DNA of 64,000 nt from Haloplanus natans DSM 17983 (lineage in GTDB: Archaea > Halobacteriota > Halobacteria > Halobacteriales > Haloferacaceae): NCBI RefSeq assembly GCF_000427685.1, contig NZ_KE386573.1, positions 434,001-498,000 on the forward strand, given 5' to 3'. Position 1 is the stretch's first letter. Each line of letters begins with the position of its first letter. Shown here in pieces: positions 14,844 to 23,923 of the stretch. The position numbers were made by a program, and so were the translations under genes. Under the pieces are notes generated by a model, which worked only from the letters and a program-made list of their open reading frames with translations, did not search any database and was not told the origin of the DNA.

Positions 14844-16369
14844 TGTCGAACGTCCCACCGAACGTGCGGGCACCGACGCCGGACGAGATCCGCGAGAAGG
14901 CGGCGAAACACCACATGACCCTCTCCGACGAGGAGGTGGCCGACTTCTCGGCGGTGATCGCGGAGACGATGGCGGGGTACGAACGCCTGGACGAACTGCC
15001 GGAACCGACGCCCGAGCGGGCGTACTCCGACCGGGACCCGGGCTACCGACCGACGTCGGCGGAGGACCCGTTGAACGCGTTCGTTCGGCGGTGCGAGGTG
15101 CAGGGAGCGGACGCCGGCCCGTTGTCCGGGTACGAGGTCGGCCTCAAGGACAACGTCGCCCTCGCCGGCGTCGAGATGACCTGTGGCTCGAAACTCTTCG
15201 AGGGGTACGTTCCGGAGACCGACGCGACGATCGTCACGCGACTGCTCGACGCCGGCGCGACGATCACCGGGAAGACGAATATGGAGGATATGGCCTTCTC
15301 GGGAAGCGGCGAACTGTCCGCGACGGGGCCCGTCCACAACCCGTACGACCCCGAGTACATCGCCGGCGGCTCGTCGAGCGGGTCCGTCGCCGCCGTCGTC
15401 GACGGCGACGTCGACGTCGCCATCGGCGGCGACCAGGGTGGTTCGATCCGCATTCCGGCCGCCTGGAGCGGCGGCGTCGGTCACAAGCCCACGCACAGCC
15501 TCGTTCCGTACACCGGGATCGCTGGCCTCGGCCGGTCGTTCGACCACGTCGGCCCGATGGCGACGAGCGTCGCCGACTGCGCCCGCGTGCTCGACGTGAT
15601 CGCCGGGGCCGACGGTCTCGATCCGCGACAGGGAGCGGTGCCGACCGAACCGTATCTCGACGCTCTCGACGAATCGCCGGAGGTGACCGTCGGCGTCCTC
15701 GAAGAGGGGTTCGAGCACGATGCCAGCGAAGCGGCAGTCGACTCGACTGTCCGGGACGCACTCGACGCCTTCGCCGAGGCCGGTGCCGAAGTGACGACAG
15801 TCTCGGTACCGATGCATCTCGACGGTATGCCGATCTGGAACGGTATCGCCACCGAGGCGACCGCGGCAACGGTCGACGCCGACGGCATCGGCCACTACGG
15901 CAACGGCCGGTACGACACGCAGTTCATGGACGCGTTCGGCCGTGCACGCCGCGCTGCCGCCGACGACTACCTCACGACGCTGAAACTGACGCTCGTGCTC
16001 GGACAGTATCTCGCCGACGAATACCGGGGTCACTACTACGCGAAGGCACAGAACCTGAGCCGGGAACTCGCCGACAGATACGACGAGGTGCTGTCGGAGG
16101 TCGACGTACTGGCGATGCCGACGACGCCCCAGACCGCACACGAACACCGCACCGATCTCGATCGGGTGGCCGTGATCGAGCGCGCTCTCTGTATGCTGGC
16201 GAATACGGCGCCGTTCGACGTGACCGGCCATCCCGCGCTCTCGGTTCCGGCGGGCACGGCCGACGGACTGCCGGTCGGCCTCATGCTCGTCGGCGAGCGA
16301 TTCGACGACGCGACGGTGTTGCGCGCGGGCCACGCGTTCGAGCAGCATCACGACTGGGAGGCGTTCTGA
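14843..16369 (+). CDS. Amidase-signature family amidohydrolase
   Basis: 508 residues. The amidase-signature Ser-cisSer-Lys triad is visible: Lys in GYEVGLKDNVALAG (about residue 100), the cis-Ser in GGSSSGSVAAV (about 173) and the nucleophile Ser in GGDQGGSIRIPAAW (about 198). Products of this family hydrolyse carboxamides, releasing ammonia; which amide is used here is not decidable. It does not look like a GatA subunit: it stands alone and has an N-terminal helical extension. The ATG at 14843 (MSNVPPNVRAP) sits next to a TATA-like box; a longer frame upstream reads through the promoter. Cytoplasmic. Confidence 0.9.
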   Translation: MSNVPPNVRAPTPDEIREKAAKHHMTLSDEEVADFSAVIAETMAGYERLDELPEPTPERAYSDRDPGYRPTSAEDPLNAFVRRCEVQGADAGPLSGYEVGLKDNVALAGVEMTCGSKLFEGYVPETDATIVTRLLDAGATITGKTNMEDMAFSGSGELSATGPVHNPYDPEYIAGGSSSGSVAAVVDGDVDVAIGGDQGGSIRIPAAWSGGVGHKPTHSLVPYTGIAGLGRSFDHVGPMATSVADCARVLDVIAGADGLDPRQGAVPTEPYLDALDESPEVTVGVLEEGFEHDASEAAVDSTVRDALDAFAEAGAEVTTVSVPMHLDGMPIWNGIATEATAATVDADGIGHYGNGRYDTQFMDAFGRARRAAADDYLTTLKLTLVLGQYLADEYRGHYYAKAQNLSRELADRYDEVLSEVDVLAMPTTPQTAHEHRTDLDRVAVIERALCMLANTAPFDVTGHPALSVPAGTADGLPVGLMLVGERFDDATVLRAGHAFEQHHDWEAF

Positions 16370-16463
16370 CGGCGCCGGCCGGGTCGCCACGTCGACGCGC
16401 CGTCCGCGCCACGACGCGTCACAGCGAAACGGTTTTCTCCGCCCATTTCCTTCCGAACACGAA

Positions 16464-17420
16464 ATGTCACTCACGCGACTCGGTCCCGTCCTCGTCGCCG
16501 CGCTGGTGCTCCTGAGCGGTTGCTCGGGGGTCCTCGGCGGCGACACCGCGACGCCGACGGCGGCGCCGACAGAGACGCCGACGCCCGCACCGACGGGGAC
16601 GGGGACTCCGACCGCCGAAGCCTCGTACACACAGACCGAGCACATGGGCTGTCAGCCCGGCGCCATCGAGAAGAACGGCACCTGCGAACCCGTCACGACC
16701 GGCGGCAACGCCGACATCTTCGGCGCCGAGAACCTCGCGCCCATCACGGCCGAGCGGACGACGATCAACGGCACGCCGGGCTATCTCGCTCGCCCGGCCG
16801 CCGAGGGCGAGTACCCATCGGTCGTCATGATCCACGAGTGGTGGGGGCTCAACGGCAACATCGAGCACATGGCGGAGATCCTCGCCGGGCACGGCTACGT
16901 CGTCTTCGCGGTCGACCTCTACGACGGCGAGGTGGCGGCGAACTCCTCGGAGGCCGCGCGCCTCTCCGGACAGGTCCGCGAGAACCCCGACGTGGCCGTC
17001 TCGAAGATGAGCCGCGCCGTCTCGGGGCTTCGTGACCGCGCCGACACCACGGACCGGGTCGCGAGCCTCGGCTGGTGTTTCGGCGGCGGTCAGAGCCTCC
17101 AGTTGAGTCTCAGTGACGCCGACCTGAACGCGACGGTCATCTACTACGGGACGCTCACGACCAACGCGTCGACGCTCCAGCGTATCGACGCACCCGTCCT
17201 CGGCGTCTTCGGCTCCGAGGACCAGGTCGTCGGCATCGAGAACGTCCGCGAGTTCAACCGGACGCTCGGCGAACTCGGCGTCGAACGCGAAATCCACGTC
17301 TACGAAGGCGCGGGCCACGCCTTCGCCAACCCGAGCGGCGAGAGTTTCCGCCCGGACGCCACGCGTGACGCGTGGTCGAAAACGCTGCGCTTCCTCGACG
17401 AGAACCTGAAAGAAGACTAG
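16464..17420 (+). CDS. Secreted dienelactone-hydrolase-like lipoprotein
   Basis: 318 residues. The signal sequence with lipobox LLSGC (Cys20) is followed by a Thr/Pro-rich linker of about 35 residues, so the enzyme is probably lipid-anchored outside the membrane. The alpha/beta-hydrolase core holds the dienelactone-hydrolase triad: Cys nucleophile in GWCFGGG, Asp in GSEDQ and His in GAGHAF. The oxyanion region is MIHEWWGLN. Substrate unknown; homologues open lactones or esters. Its TAG shares four bases (CTAG, 17417-17420) with the stop of the converging esterase gene. Confidence 0.88.
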   Translation: MSLTRLGPVLVAALVLLSGCSGVLGGDTATPTAAPTETPTPAPTGTGTPTAEASYTQTEHMGCQPGAIEKNGTCEPVTTGGNADIFGAENLAPITAERTTINGTPGYLARPAAEGEYPSVVMIHEWWGLNGNIEHMAEILAGHGYVVFAVDLYDGEVAANSSEAARLSGQVRENPDVAVSKMSRAVSGLRDRADTTDRVASLGWCFGGGQSLQLSLSDADLNATVIYYGTLTTNASTLQRIDAPVLGVFGSEDQVVGIENVREFNRTLGELGVEREIHVYEGAGHAFANPSGESFRPDATRDAWSKTLRFLDENLKED

Positions 17421-18091
17421 TCGAGCAGGTTGGCAACCATCGCCGACACGCGCTCCCGTTCGTCCTCGTTGATGGTGTGTCCCATTCCCGGGTAGAGCCG
17501 TGTCGTCACGTCGGCGTTCAGCCGCTCGAACACCGTGGCGGACACCTGCACGCGCCCCTCGGGGATGTGTGGATCGATGTCGCTACAGCCGAAAAAGACC
17601 GGCGTGTGGTCGAGGTCACCGTCGTAGTCGTCGGGATCGATCGTCTCGCCGATCAGGCCACCCGAGAGGACCACCAGTCCGCCGTACCGACGGGGGTCGC
17701 GGGCGACGAACTCGCTTCCGAGACACGCCCCCTGCGAGAAGCCCAGGAGCATGACGCGGTCGGTCGGAATCCCTGCGTCGGTCGCCCGCTCGATGGCGTC
17801 CGCGATGGCCTGTAGCCCCGACGTGCGGCCCGGTTCGTTCGCCTCGACCGGCGCGGTGAACGGGCTGGGATACCACGTGTTGTTGCTCGCCTGCGGTGCC
17901 AGATAGGCGACGCCGGGATGGTGAAACGACTCCGCCATCCGGACGATGCTCCGCGCCGTCGCGCCGCGGCCGTGAACGAGGACGACGGCCGCCTCGGCCT
18001 CGTCGAGGGGCGTCCCCGCCGTCACGAGCGGCTGCCCCTGGTGTGGTCCGTTCACGTGGTGCCTCTCGGTGTCGATAGATGAATCGTCCAC
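17417..18091 (-). CDS. Phospholipase/carboxylesterase-type alpha/beta hydrolase
   Basis: 224 residues with LVHGRGATARS oxyanion loop (about 38), nucleophile GFSQGAC (about 118), acid in GCSDIDPHIP (about 170) and His in PGMGHTINEDE (about 205), the order and spacing of the small carboxylesterase/acyl-protein-thioesterase group. No signal peptide, so cytoplasmic. Starts at ATG 18091. Converges on the dienelactone-hydrolase-like lipoprotein with a four-base overlap of the two stop codons. The natural ester is unknown. Confidence 0.87.
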   Translation of the reverse strand: MDDSSIDTERHHVNGPHQGQPLVTAGTPLDEAEAAVVLVHGRGATARSIVRMAESFHHPGVAYLAPQASNNTWYPSPFTAPVEANEPGRTSGLQAIADAIERATDAGIPTDRVMLLGFSQGACLGSEFVARDPRRYGGLVVLSGGLIGETIDPDDYDGDLDHTPVFFGCSDIDPHIPEGRVQVSATVFERLNADVTTRLYPGMGHTINEDERERVSAMVANLLD

Positions 18092-18158
18092 GCTCGACCC
18101 GAGGGGCGCGACGAATATATATTTTTCATGACACGAGTGTCGCCTGGTTGCACCGGTG

Positions 18159-20462
18159 TTACCGCTCGTCCGATCGGTCGACGACGGGGAGTTCCACGAC
18201 GAACACCGACCCCTCGGGCTCGTTGTCCTCGATCCGAACGTCGCCGCCGTAGCGGTCGACCAGCGTCTCGACGAGATAGAGCCCGAGGCCGGTCCCCTCG
18301 CTGTCGAGGCCTTTCTCGCCGTCCTCGAAGATGGCGTCTTTGCGGTCGTCGGGGATGCCGGGGCCGTTGTCGGCGATCCGAACGGCTACGGTGTCGTCGG
18401 CGACGGCCGCCGAGACGGTCACCTCCCGGACCGGGCCGTCGTTGTGGACGACGGCGTTCGTGAGGAGGTTCTTGAACACCGAACCCAGCATGTCGTCGGC
18501 GGGGACCGACACGTCGGGAATCGTCCCCTCGGTCGTCAGGATTGCGTCCGTGTACGCGGCGTCGACTTCGTCGATCCGGTTGGTGACGGCGTGTCTGAGC
18601 CCGACCGGCTTCGTCTCCGCCGTGGCGCTGAGCATCACCTTGGCAACCTCGCCGGCCGTCTTGGTGGTCTCGACGGCGTCGCGGCCACTCGACACCACGC
18701 GTTCGACGTAGTCACGCCCCTCACCGTCGACGAACTCGCGGAGGATCGTGGCGTAACCGACGACGACCTGCAGGTCGTTGCGGATGTCGTGGCGCACCAC
18801 CTGATTGAGGATTTCGAGGTTGTCGCGCTGTCCTTCCAGCCGCCGTTCGTACTGTTTGCGTTCGGTGATATCGCGCACGACACAGATGTAGCCGCCGTCG
18901 GAGATCGGGGTGAGCGAGAGGTCCTGCGGGAAGGCACTCCCGTCGGCACAGCGGCCCCGCGCCTCCCCCCGCCACTCCTCTCCTCTCTCGATAGCCGGCA
19001 CGACTTCGGACTCGAACCGGGCGCGCTCGTCGTCGCCGTAGAGCATCCGCCACGTGTTGCCGACGAACGCGTCCGGGTCGTCGTAGCCGTAGATGTCCGC
19101 GTGTGCCTGGTTGGCGTAGACGAACTCGCCGTCCTCGTCGAGGATGCCGATGCCGTCGATGGACGCCTCCATCGCCTCGACCTGGTCGAGCACTTTCCGC
19201 GCCCGCTTGCGCTCCGTCAGATCGACGTAGAGTGCGTTCGTCCCCACGATGTCGCCCGCCGCGTTCCGCCGCGGCGTCGCCTGCAACAGCGTCTCCAGTC
19301 GGTCGCCCTCCAGTGTGCGGAGCGCCCGCTCGGTCGTGACGAACTCGCCGGCCAGTGCCCGCCGGTAGCCATCCCCGTCGAGGAGTTCCCGCGCCGCTTC
19401 CTCGGTGTAGACGTCCGTCAGCGGTCGCTCGCGAAGGTCCTCGCGGGACGCGCCCAGCTTGGCCGCGAACTGTCGGTTGCAGTCCTCGATGACCGGGCCG
19501 TCGTCCGTATCGCGCGTCAGCGCGACCATCACCGGTGCCTCCTCGAACAGTTGTCGATACTGCGACTCGTACAGTTCCTGTATCCGGACGCGGTGGTGCG
19601 CGTGCCCGATGGTCTGACCGAGGTCGGCCAGCAACTCCCGTTCCGGTGCGTCGAACACCCCCGTTCGGTCGGCGTAGACGTTCAACACGCCGTAGAGCGT
19701 GTCGTCGTGAACGAGCGGTATCGCGGCGCTGGAGCGATACGACCGTTCGAGGGCCTCCGCCCGCCACGGCTCGTACGCCGGCGCGTCCGGGATGTCCTGG
19801 ACCACCTCGACGGCGTGGCTGTCGATCGACCGGCCCGTCGGTCCTCGACTCACCCGACTGCCGTCGGCCGCCACGTCGATCGTTTCGAGATAGCCCGCTT
19901 CGAACCCGGCGGACGCCCGAGGTGTCACCTGTCCGTCGGTCTCGTCGTACTCGCCGATCCAGGCGAAGGCGTAGGGCTCGGTGTCGACGATGGCCTCACA
20001 CACCACGTCGTCGATTTCGCCGGCCGTCCGCGCCCGGACGAGCGCCGACTGGATCGTCCTGACGAGGTGGACGACCCGTTCGGCCGGACGGGTCGGCTCC
20101 GCGGCGATGGCGTTCGTGACGGCCTCGACCAGCCGATCCCCGTTCTCGCCCGACCGCGGCACGTAATCGGTAGCGCCGGCGCCGATCGCCTCGCTCGCGA
20201 GCGCCTCCGACCCGTCCGCCGGATGGAAGACGACGGGCAGGCGCGGGTGGGTCGCCCGCACGCGCCCCAGGAGGTCGAGTCCGTCCCCGTCGGCCAGTGG
20301 CGGCGACGCGACGACGCAGTCGACCGACGCCGTCGCTAGCCGATCGAGCGCGCCCGCTACCGTCGCCGTCGTGTGGACCTCGAAGTCGGCCGTCTCGAGG
20401 TGGGTCGGCGGCGTTTCGTCCCCACCGCCGTCGACGTACAGTACGTGCCGCCGCCTCGACAT
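18159..20462 (-). CDS. Multidomain soluble histidine kinase: pseudo-receiver, GAF, two PAS, HisKA, HATPase
   Basis: 767 residues without membrane segments. Residues 1-115 resemble a response-regulator receiver, but the expected phospho-acceptor Asp region reads DCVVASPPLADGDG, with Ser where Asp is usual, so it is probably a pseudo-receiver. A GAF-like domain (about 135-285), a PAS (about 300-420, ending DLTERKRAR) and a second PAS (about 425-545, ending DITERKQYE) follow. The H-box is VVRHDIRNDLQVV, the N-box NLLTNAVVHN and the G-box DNGPGIPDD. Probably senses a cytosolic signal. No partner regulator is adjacent. Confidence 0.88.
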   Translation of the reverse strand: MSRRRHVLYVDGGGDETPPTHLETADFEVHTTATVAGALDRLATASVDCVVASPPLADGDGLDLLGRVRATHPRLPVVFHPADGSEALASEAIGAGATDYVPRSGENGDRLVEAVTNAIAAEPTRPAERVVHLVRTIQSALVRARTAGEIDDVVCEAIVDTEPYAFAWIGEYDETDGQVTPRASAGFEAGYLETIDVAADGSRVSRGPTGRSIDSHAVEVVQDIPDAPAYEPWRAEALERSYRSSAAIPLVHDDTLYGVLNVYADRTGVFDAPERELLADLGQTIGHAHHRVRIQELYESQYRQLFEEAPVMVALTRDTDDGPVIEDCNRQFAAKLGASREDLRERPLTDVYTEEAARELLDGDGYRRALAGEFVTTERALRTLEGDRLETLLQATPRRNAAGDIVGTNALYVDLTERKRARKVLDQVEAMEASIDGIGILDEDGEFVYANQAHADIYGYDDPDAFVGNTWRMLYGDDERARFESEVVPAIERGEEWRGEARGRCADGSAFPQDLSLTPISDGGYICVVRDITERKQYERRLEGQRDNLEILNQVVRHDIRNDLQVVVGYATILREFVDGEGRDYVERVVSSGRDAVETTKTAGEVAKVMLSATAETKPVGLRHAVTNRIDEVDAAYTDAILTTEGTIPDVSVPADDMLGSVFKNLLTNAVVHNDGPVREVTVSAAVADDTVAVRIADNGPGIPDDRKDAIFEDGEKGLDSEGTGLGLYLVETLVDRYGGDVRIEDNEPEGSVFVVELPVVDRSDER

Positions 20463-20522
20463 GCCTCCCTTTCGAGGCTTTCGTGACTTAAATCATCTCC
20501 CCCGACTGCGCGGTCGCCCCGC

Positions 20523-22190
20523 TCAGACTCCGAACGTCCGCTCGAACTCGGTGGTGGCTTCGTCGGTGCCGGCGATGATCACCTCGTCGCCCGCCTCGAA
20601 GGTGAACCCCTCGGGATCGAAGTCGGTGATCGTCTCGTCGTCCCTGACGGCGGCGACGACGGTACAGCCGGTTTCGGTCCGCACCCCCTCGTTGACGATG
20701 GTGCTTCCGACCAGCGACCCCGCCGGGAGGCGGACGACGTTGATCTGCTTGTCGTACGCGAGCACCTCCTCGTCCTCGAAGACGGTGGAGGCGAGCATCC
20801 GACCGCTGACCGTCGCCAGCGACTGCACGTAGTCGCCGCCGGCGCGGTACAGCTTCTGGACGTCGACCTCCTCGTTCGCCCGGACGACGATGTAGAGGTC
20901 CGGGTTCACCTCGCGGGCGATGAGCGTCACGAAGATGGCCGTCGTGTCGTCGGCGACGGTGACGATCAGCGCCGACGCGTCCGCGATGCCCGCGGCGGCG
21001 AGCGTCTCGGGGTCGCGGGCGTCCCCGACCACGTCGGCGTCGGCATCCGCCTCGGCGTCGAGGACGGTCACCTCGGCGCGCGAGTCGGCGAGAGCGTCGG
21101 CCGCCGCGCGCCCGGAGTCGCCGAACCCCGCGATGACGATTCGCTGTGGGCCGAACTGACGGACGGTCGAGGCCGTCGCCTCCTGTAACGCCTCGACCTG
21201 AGCCGACTCGCCGGCGACGAGGAGGCGCGTCCGCGCCGCTAGCCGTTCGCCCATCCCGATCGGCGTCTGGAAGTCCCCGTCGAACCACGCCCCGATCACG
21301 TTCACGCCGAACCGCTCGCGCAGGTGCGCCTCGCCGAACGTCGTCCCGTGAAGGGCGCTGTTTTCGGCCACGGTGAGTTCGACGAGTTCGAAGTCGTTGC
21401 CGTTCGGCAGGGGGATCGCCGACCCGTCCGCACCCCCGACGCAGGACACCACGTCCGTCGTCACCGTCGTCGGGACCTGGCGCGCCAGACTCGATCCCAG
21501 GAGCTGTCGGGGCGAGAGCACCTCGTCAGCCCCCGCGGCCCGGTGGTAGCGGGCGAGCGACGCGTCCTCGACCAGCGTGATCACGCGTACGTCCGGCCGG
21601 GCGTCCCGCGCCGAGAGCACGATGCTCGCGTTCGTGTCGTCGGCGGCGTCGGCGACGACGGCCCGCGCCGACTCGATGCCCGCCGCCCGGAGCGTGTCCG
21701 TCGACTCGGGGTCGCCGTGGACGACGCGATAGCCGTCCTCGTGGAGGCGTCCCGCCCGCTCCTCGTCCGCCTCGACGAGGACGTACGCCCGCCCCCGGGC
21801 GTCGAGTTCCGTGACGAACGCCTCCGTCCGCGGGGTGTGCTCGCAGATGATGACGTGATTTCGCAGGTCGTCGGCCGACTCCGGCGCACTCGGCGTGAGC
21901 GCGTCGCGGAGCCACGGCACCGCGAACACGTCGACGGCGGTGAGGATGAGGCCGATGCCGGTGAGTTGCATCGTGATCGCCAGCAGGTTCATCTGGGGCG
22001 TCCGCCACGGCGCGTCCTGGCCGTAGCCGGTGGTGGTGAAACTCTGGATCACGATTTCGAGCGACCGATACAGGGGCTGTGGCCGGCCCTCCCAGACCGC
22101 CATGCCGACGTTGTAGACGAGCGTGAACAGCAGGGTCGTCGCCACGACCAGCGCGAGATAGTAGACGGTCCGGCGGGTGCGCAACGCCAT
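20523..22190 (-). CDS. Potassium channel / TrkA-N, TrkA-C regulated ion channel
   Basis: 555 residues. Two helices flank a pore loop with selectivity filter TTTGYGQ near residue 55. Two copies of a TrkA-N (NAD-binding Rossmann) plus TrkA-C module follow: HVIICEHTPRTEAF (about 110) and RIVIAGFGDSGRAA (about 335) start the two nucleotide-binding domains, and each ends in a beta-rich TrkA-C. The second domain keeps the GxGxxG-like GFGDSG; the first is degenerate. Start: an ATG at 22214 is possible, but a TATA-like box (22213-22220) overlaps it, so the ATG at 22190 (MALRTRRTVYY) is preferred. Likely K+ transport for osmotic balance. Confidence 0.88.
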   Translation of the reverse strand: MALRTRRTVYYLALVVATTLLFTLVYNVGMAVWEGRPQPLYRSLEIVIQSFTTTGYGQDAPWRTPQMNLLAITMQLTGIGLILTAVDVFAVPWLRDALTPSAPESADDLRNHVIICEHTPRTEAFVTELDARGRAYVLVEADEERAGRLHEDGYRVVHGDPESTDTLRAAGIESARAVVADAADDTNASIVLSARDARPDVRVITLVEDASLARYHRAAGADEVLSPRQLLGSSLARQVPTTVTTDVVSCVGGADGSAIPLPNGNDFELVELTVAENSALHGTTFGEAHLRERFGVNVIGAWFDGDFQTPIGMGERLAARTRLLVAGESAQVEALQEATASTVRQFGPQRIVIAGFGDSGRAAADALADSRAEVTVLDAEADADADVVGDARDPETLAAAGIADASALIVTVADDTTAIFVTLIAREVNPDLYIVVRANEEVDVQKLYRAGGDYVQSLATVSGRMLASTVFEDEEVLAYDKQINVVRLPAGSLVGSTIVNEGVRTETGCTVVAAVRDDETITDFDPEGFTFEAGDEVIIAGTDEATTEFERTFGV

Positions 22191-22212
22191 ACGCGGGCTT
22201 CGCTCCCTCGAC

Positions 22213-22220
22213 ATTTATAT
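22213..22220 (-). promoter_or_regulatory. TATA-like box deciding the channel gene start
   Basis: ATATAAAT on the minus strand, about 23-30 bases before the ATG at 22190. It overlaps the other candidate ATG at 22214, which therefore could not be transcribed from this promoter. Confidence 0.6.
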
Positions 22221-22302
22221 TCGGCCGGCTTCGTTGCCGGGGCGACCCTGCCATCACCCTTGGCTCACGGGACTTTTTCACTGCCGCCGCCCATTCGCCG
22301 TC

Positions 22303-22797
22303 ATGCTCCGCCGGCTTCGCGAAAACGGCCCCGTCGTCCTCGTCCCCCTCGCCTGGTCGTTCGTCGCCGCCGCCCACTTCGGGTTCGTCGCCCGCCGGAC
22401 GCTCCTCGTCGCCCACGTCGTGATGGCGACGCTTCTCCTCGCCTTTGCCGTCCTCTCGTGGACCGACATGCGCGCCGGCGCACTGCTCGTCTGGCGGCGG
22501 ATCATCGTCGCCGGATTCGCCTTCACCGTCGCCGGCGCCGTCGGCCTCGTGTTGTCGTCGACGCCGTTGCTGTGGGTCGCCGCCGTCGGGTGGATGCTTC
22601 TCCCCGCCGCGGGGCTGTGGGACACCGGCCGGCGCGGCGCACGCCCCGCCCGCGCCTACTACGCCGGCGGCGCAGTCTCGGCACTCGGCGCCGTCGCCTA
22701 CGTCGTCGGCCCGAACGGATCGATGGCGACGCTCGCCGGCCTCGCCCTCGTCGGCGTCGGCCAGACGGCGGGCATCGTCGCCGCCGTCATCTATTAG
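22303..22797 (+). CDS. Polytopic membrane protein, hypothetical
   Basis: 164 residues with about five hydrophobic segments (for example LVPLAWSFVAAAHFGFVA, LVAHVVMATLLLAFAVL, FAFTVAGAVGLVLSS) and short charged loops. No domain is recognised. The ATG at 22303 follows a short upstream T-rich stretch (GACTTTTTCA) that may include the promoter; an in-frame extension to 22177 would overlap the divergent channel gene promoter and is unlikely. Its stop overlaps that of the converging dehydrogenase gene by four bases (TTAG). Function unknown. Confidence 0.7.
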   Translation: MLRRLRENGPVVLVPLAWSFVAAAHFGFVARRTLLVAHVVMATLLLAFAVLSWTDMRAGALLVWRRIIVAGFAFTVAGAVGLVLSSTPLLWVAAVGWMLLPAAGLWDTGRRGARPARAYYAGGAVSALGAVAYVVGPNGSMATLAGLALVGVGQTAGIVAAVIY

Positions 22798-23849
22798 ACG
22801 AGGCGGTCGCGCAGGTCGTCGGTCACGGCTACCGTCGCCGCCGCCCCGCCGATATCGGCCGTTCGGGGCGCGCCGGCGTCGGCCAACTGTGCCGCGACGC
22901 CGTCCCACAGCGCCTCGGCGGCGGCGTCTTCGCCGAGGTGTTCGAACATGAGCGACCCCGAGAGTACGGTCGCGAGGGGGTTGGCGACGCCCTCGCCCAT
23001 GATATCGAAGGCGCTGCCGTGGACGGGTTCGAACATCGACGGGTAGGTGCCGTCCGGGTCGATGTTCGTCGAGGGAGCGAGGCCGAGACTCCCCATGATG
23101 CCGCCGCCGATGTCGGTGAGAATGTCCCCGAAGAGGTTCGACGCCACCAGCACGTCGAACTCGTCCGGCCGGCGAACCATGTCCATGCTCGCGGCGTCGA
23201 CGAGGAGGCGTTCCACCTCCACGTCGGGGTACTCCTCGCTCACTTCCGCGACCATGTCGTCCCAGAACACCATGCCGTGGGCCTGCGCGTTCGACTTGGT
23301 GACGTTCGTCAGGTGGCCCGAGCGCTCGGTCGCCGCCTCGAACGCCGGGCGCAGGAGCTTCTCGGTCCCCTCGCGGGTGAACACCGACGCCTGGACTGCC
23401 AGTTCGTTGTCGAAGCCCTGGTGTTCGCGCCCGCCCACGTCGGCGTACTCGCCTTCCGTGTTCTGCCGATAGACCACGAAGTCGATATCGCCGCCCTCGT
23501 ACCCTCGCAGGGGGCTTTCGACCCCCTCGAAGAGGTACGCGGGGCGCTTACAGACGTGTTGCTGGAACCCTTTGGTGATCGGGAGTCGGAGGCCGCGCAG
23601 GGTGACGTGGTCCGGCACCTCGGGGTGGCCAACGGCGCCGAGGAGGATGGCGTCGAACCCCTCCAGCCGGTCCAGGCCGTCGTCGGGCATGAGCGCCCCC
23701 TCGTCGAGGTAGCGCTGGCTCCCCCAGTCGAACCACGTCGTCCCCACGTCGACGCCGTAGGCGTCGGCCACGTCGACCAGCAGAGGTTCGACCGCCTCCA
23801 CCACTTCGTTCCCGATCCCGTCGCCCGGAATCACCGCAACGTCGTACAT
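22794..23849 (-). CDS. Isopropylmalate/isocitrate-family dehydrogenase, D-malate/tartrate dehydrogenase type
   Basis: 351 residues. Starts YDVAVIPGDGIGNEV (nucleotide-binding start of the family) and has the active-site block VVYRQNTEGEYADVGGR, ATNVTKSN-like TNVTKSNAQ and the metal-binding aspartates in NLFGDILTDIGGG, then FEPVHGSA. NAD-dependent oxidative decarboxylation of a 2-hydroxyacid is certain by family. The KGFQQHVCKRPAYLFEGV and DIDFVVYRQNTEGEY segments look closer to D-malate/tartrate dehydrogenases (DmlA type) than to LeuB; no leu genes are nearby. A TATA-like box (minus-strand TTTATGA, 23872-23878) supports the ATG at 23849. Assigning the exact substrate is uncertain. Confidence 0.85.
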   Translation of the reverse strand: MYDVAVIPGDGIGNEVVEAVEPLLVDVADAYGVDVGTTWFDWGSQRYLDEGALMPDDGLDRLEGFDAILLGAVGHPEVPDHVTLRGLRLPITKGFQQHVCKRPAYLFEGVESPLRGYEGGDIDFVVYRQNTEGEYADVGGREHQGFDNELAVQASVFTREGTEKLLRPAFEAATERSGHLTNVTKSNAQAHGMVFWDDMVAEVSEEYPDVEVERLLVDAASMDMVRRPDEFDVLVASNLFGDILTDIGGGIMGSLGLAPSTNIDPDGTYPSMFEPVHGSAFDIMGEGVANPLATVLSGSLMFEHLGEDAAAEALWDGVAAQLADAGAPRTADIGGAAATVAVTDDLRDRLV

Positions 23850-23923
23850 GGGCGTGGGTGTCGGGGACCGATCATAAAGGGTGCGGCCCACAGAAGGGTC
23901 GAAAGACGCCTCGGCGGATCGGT

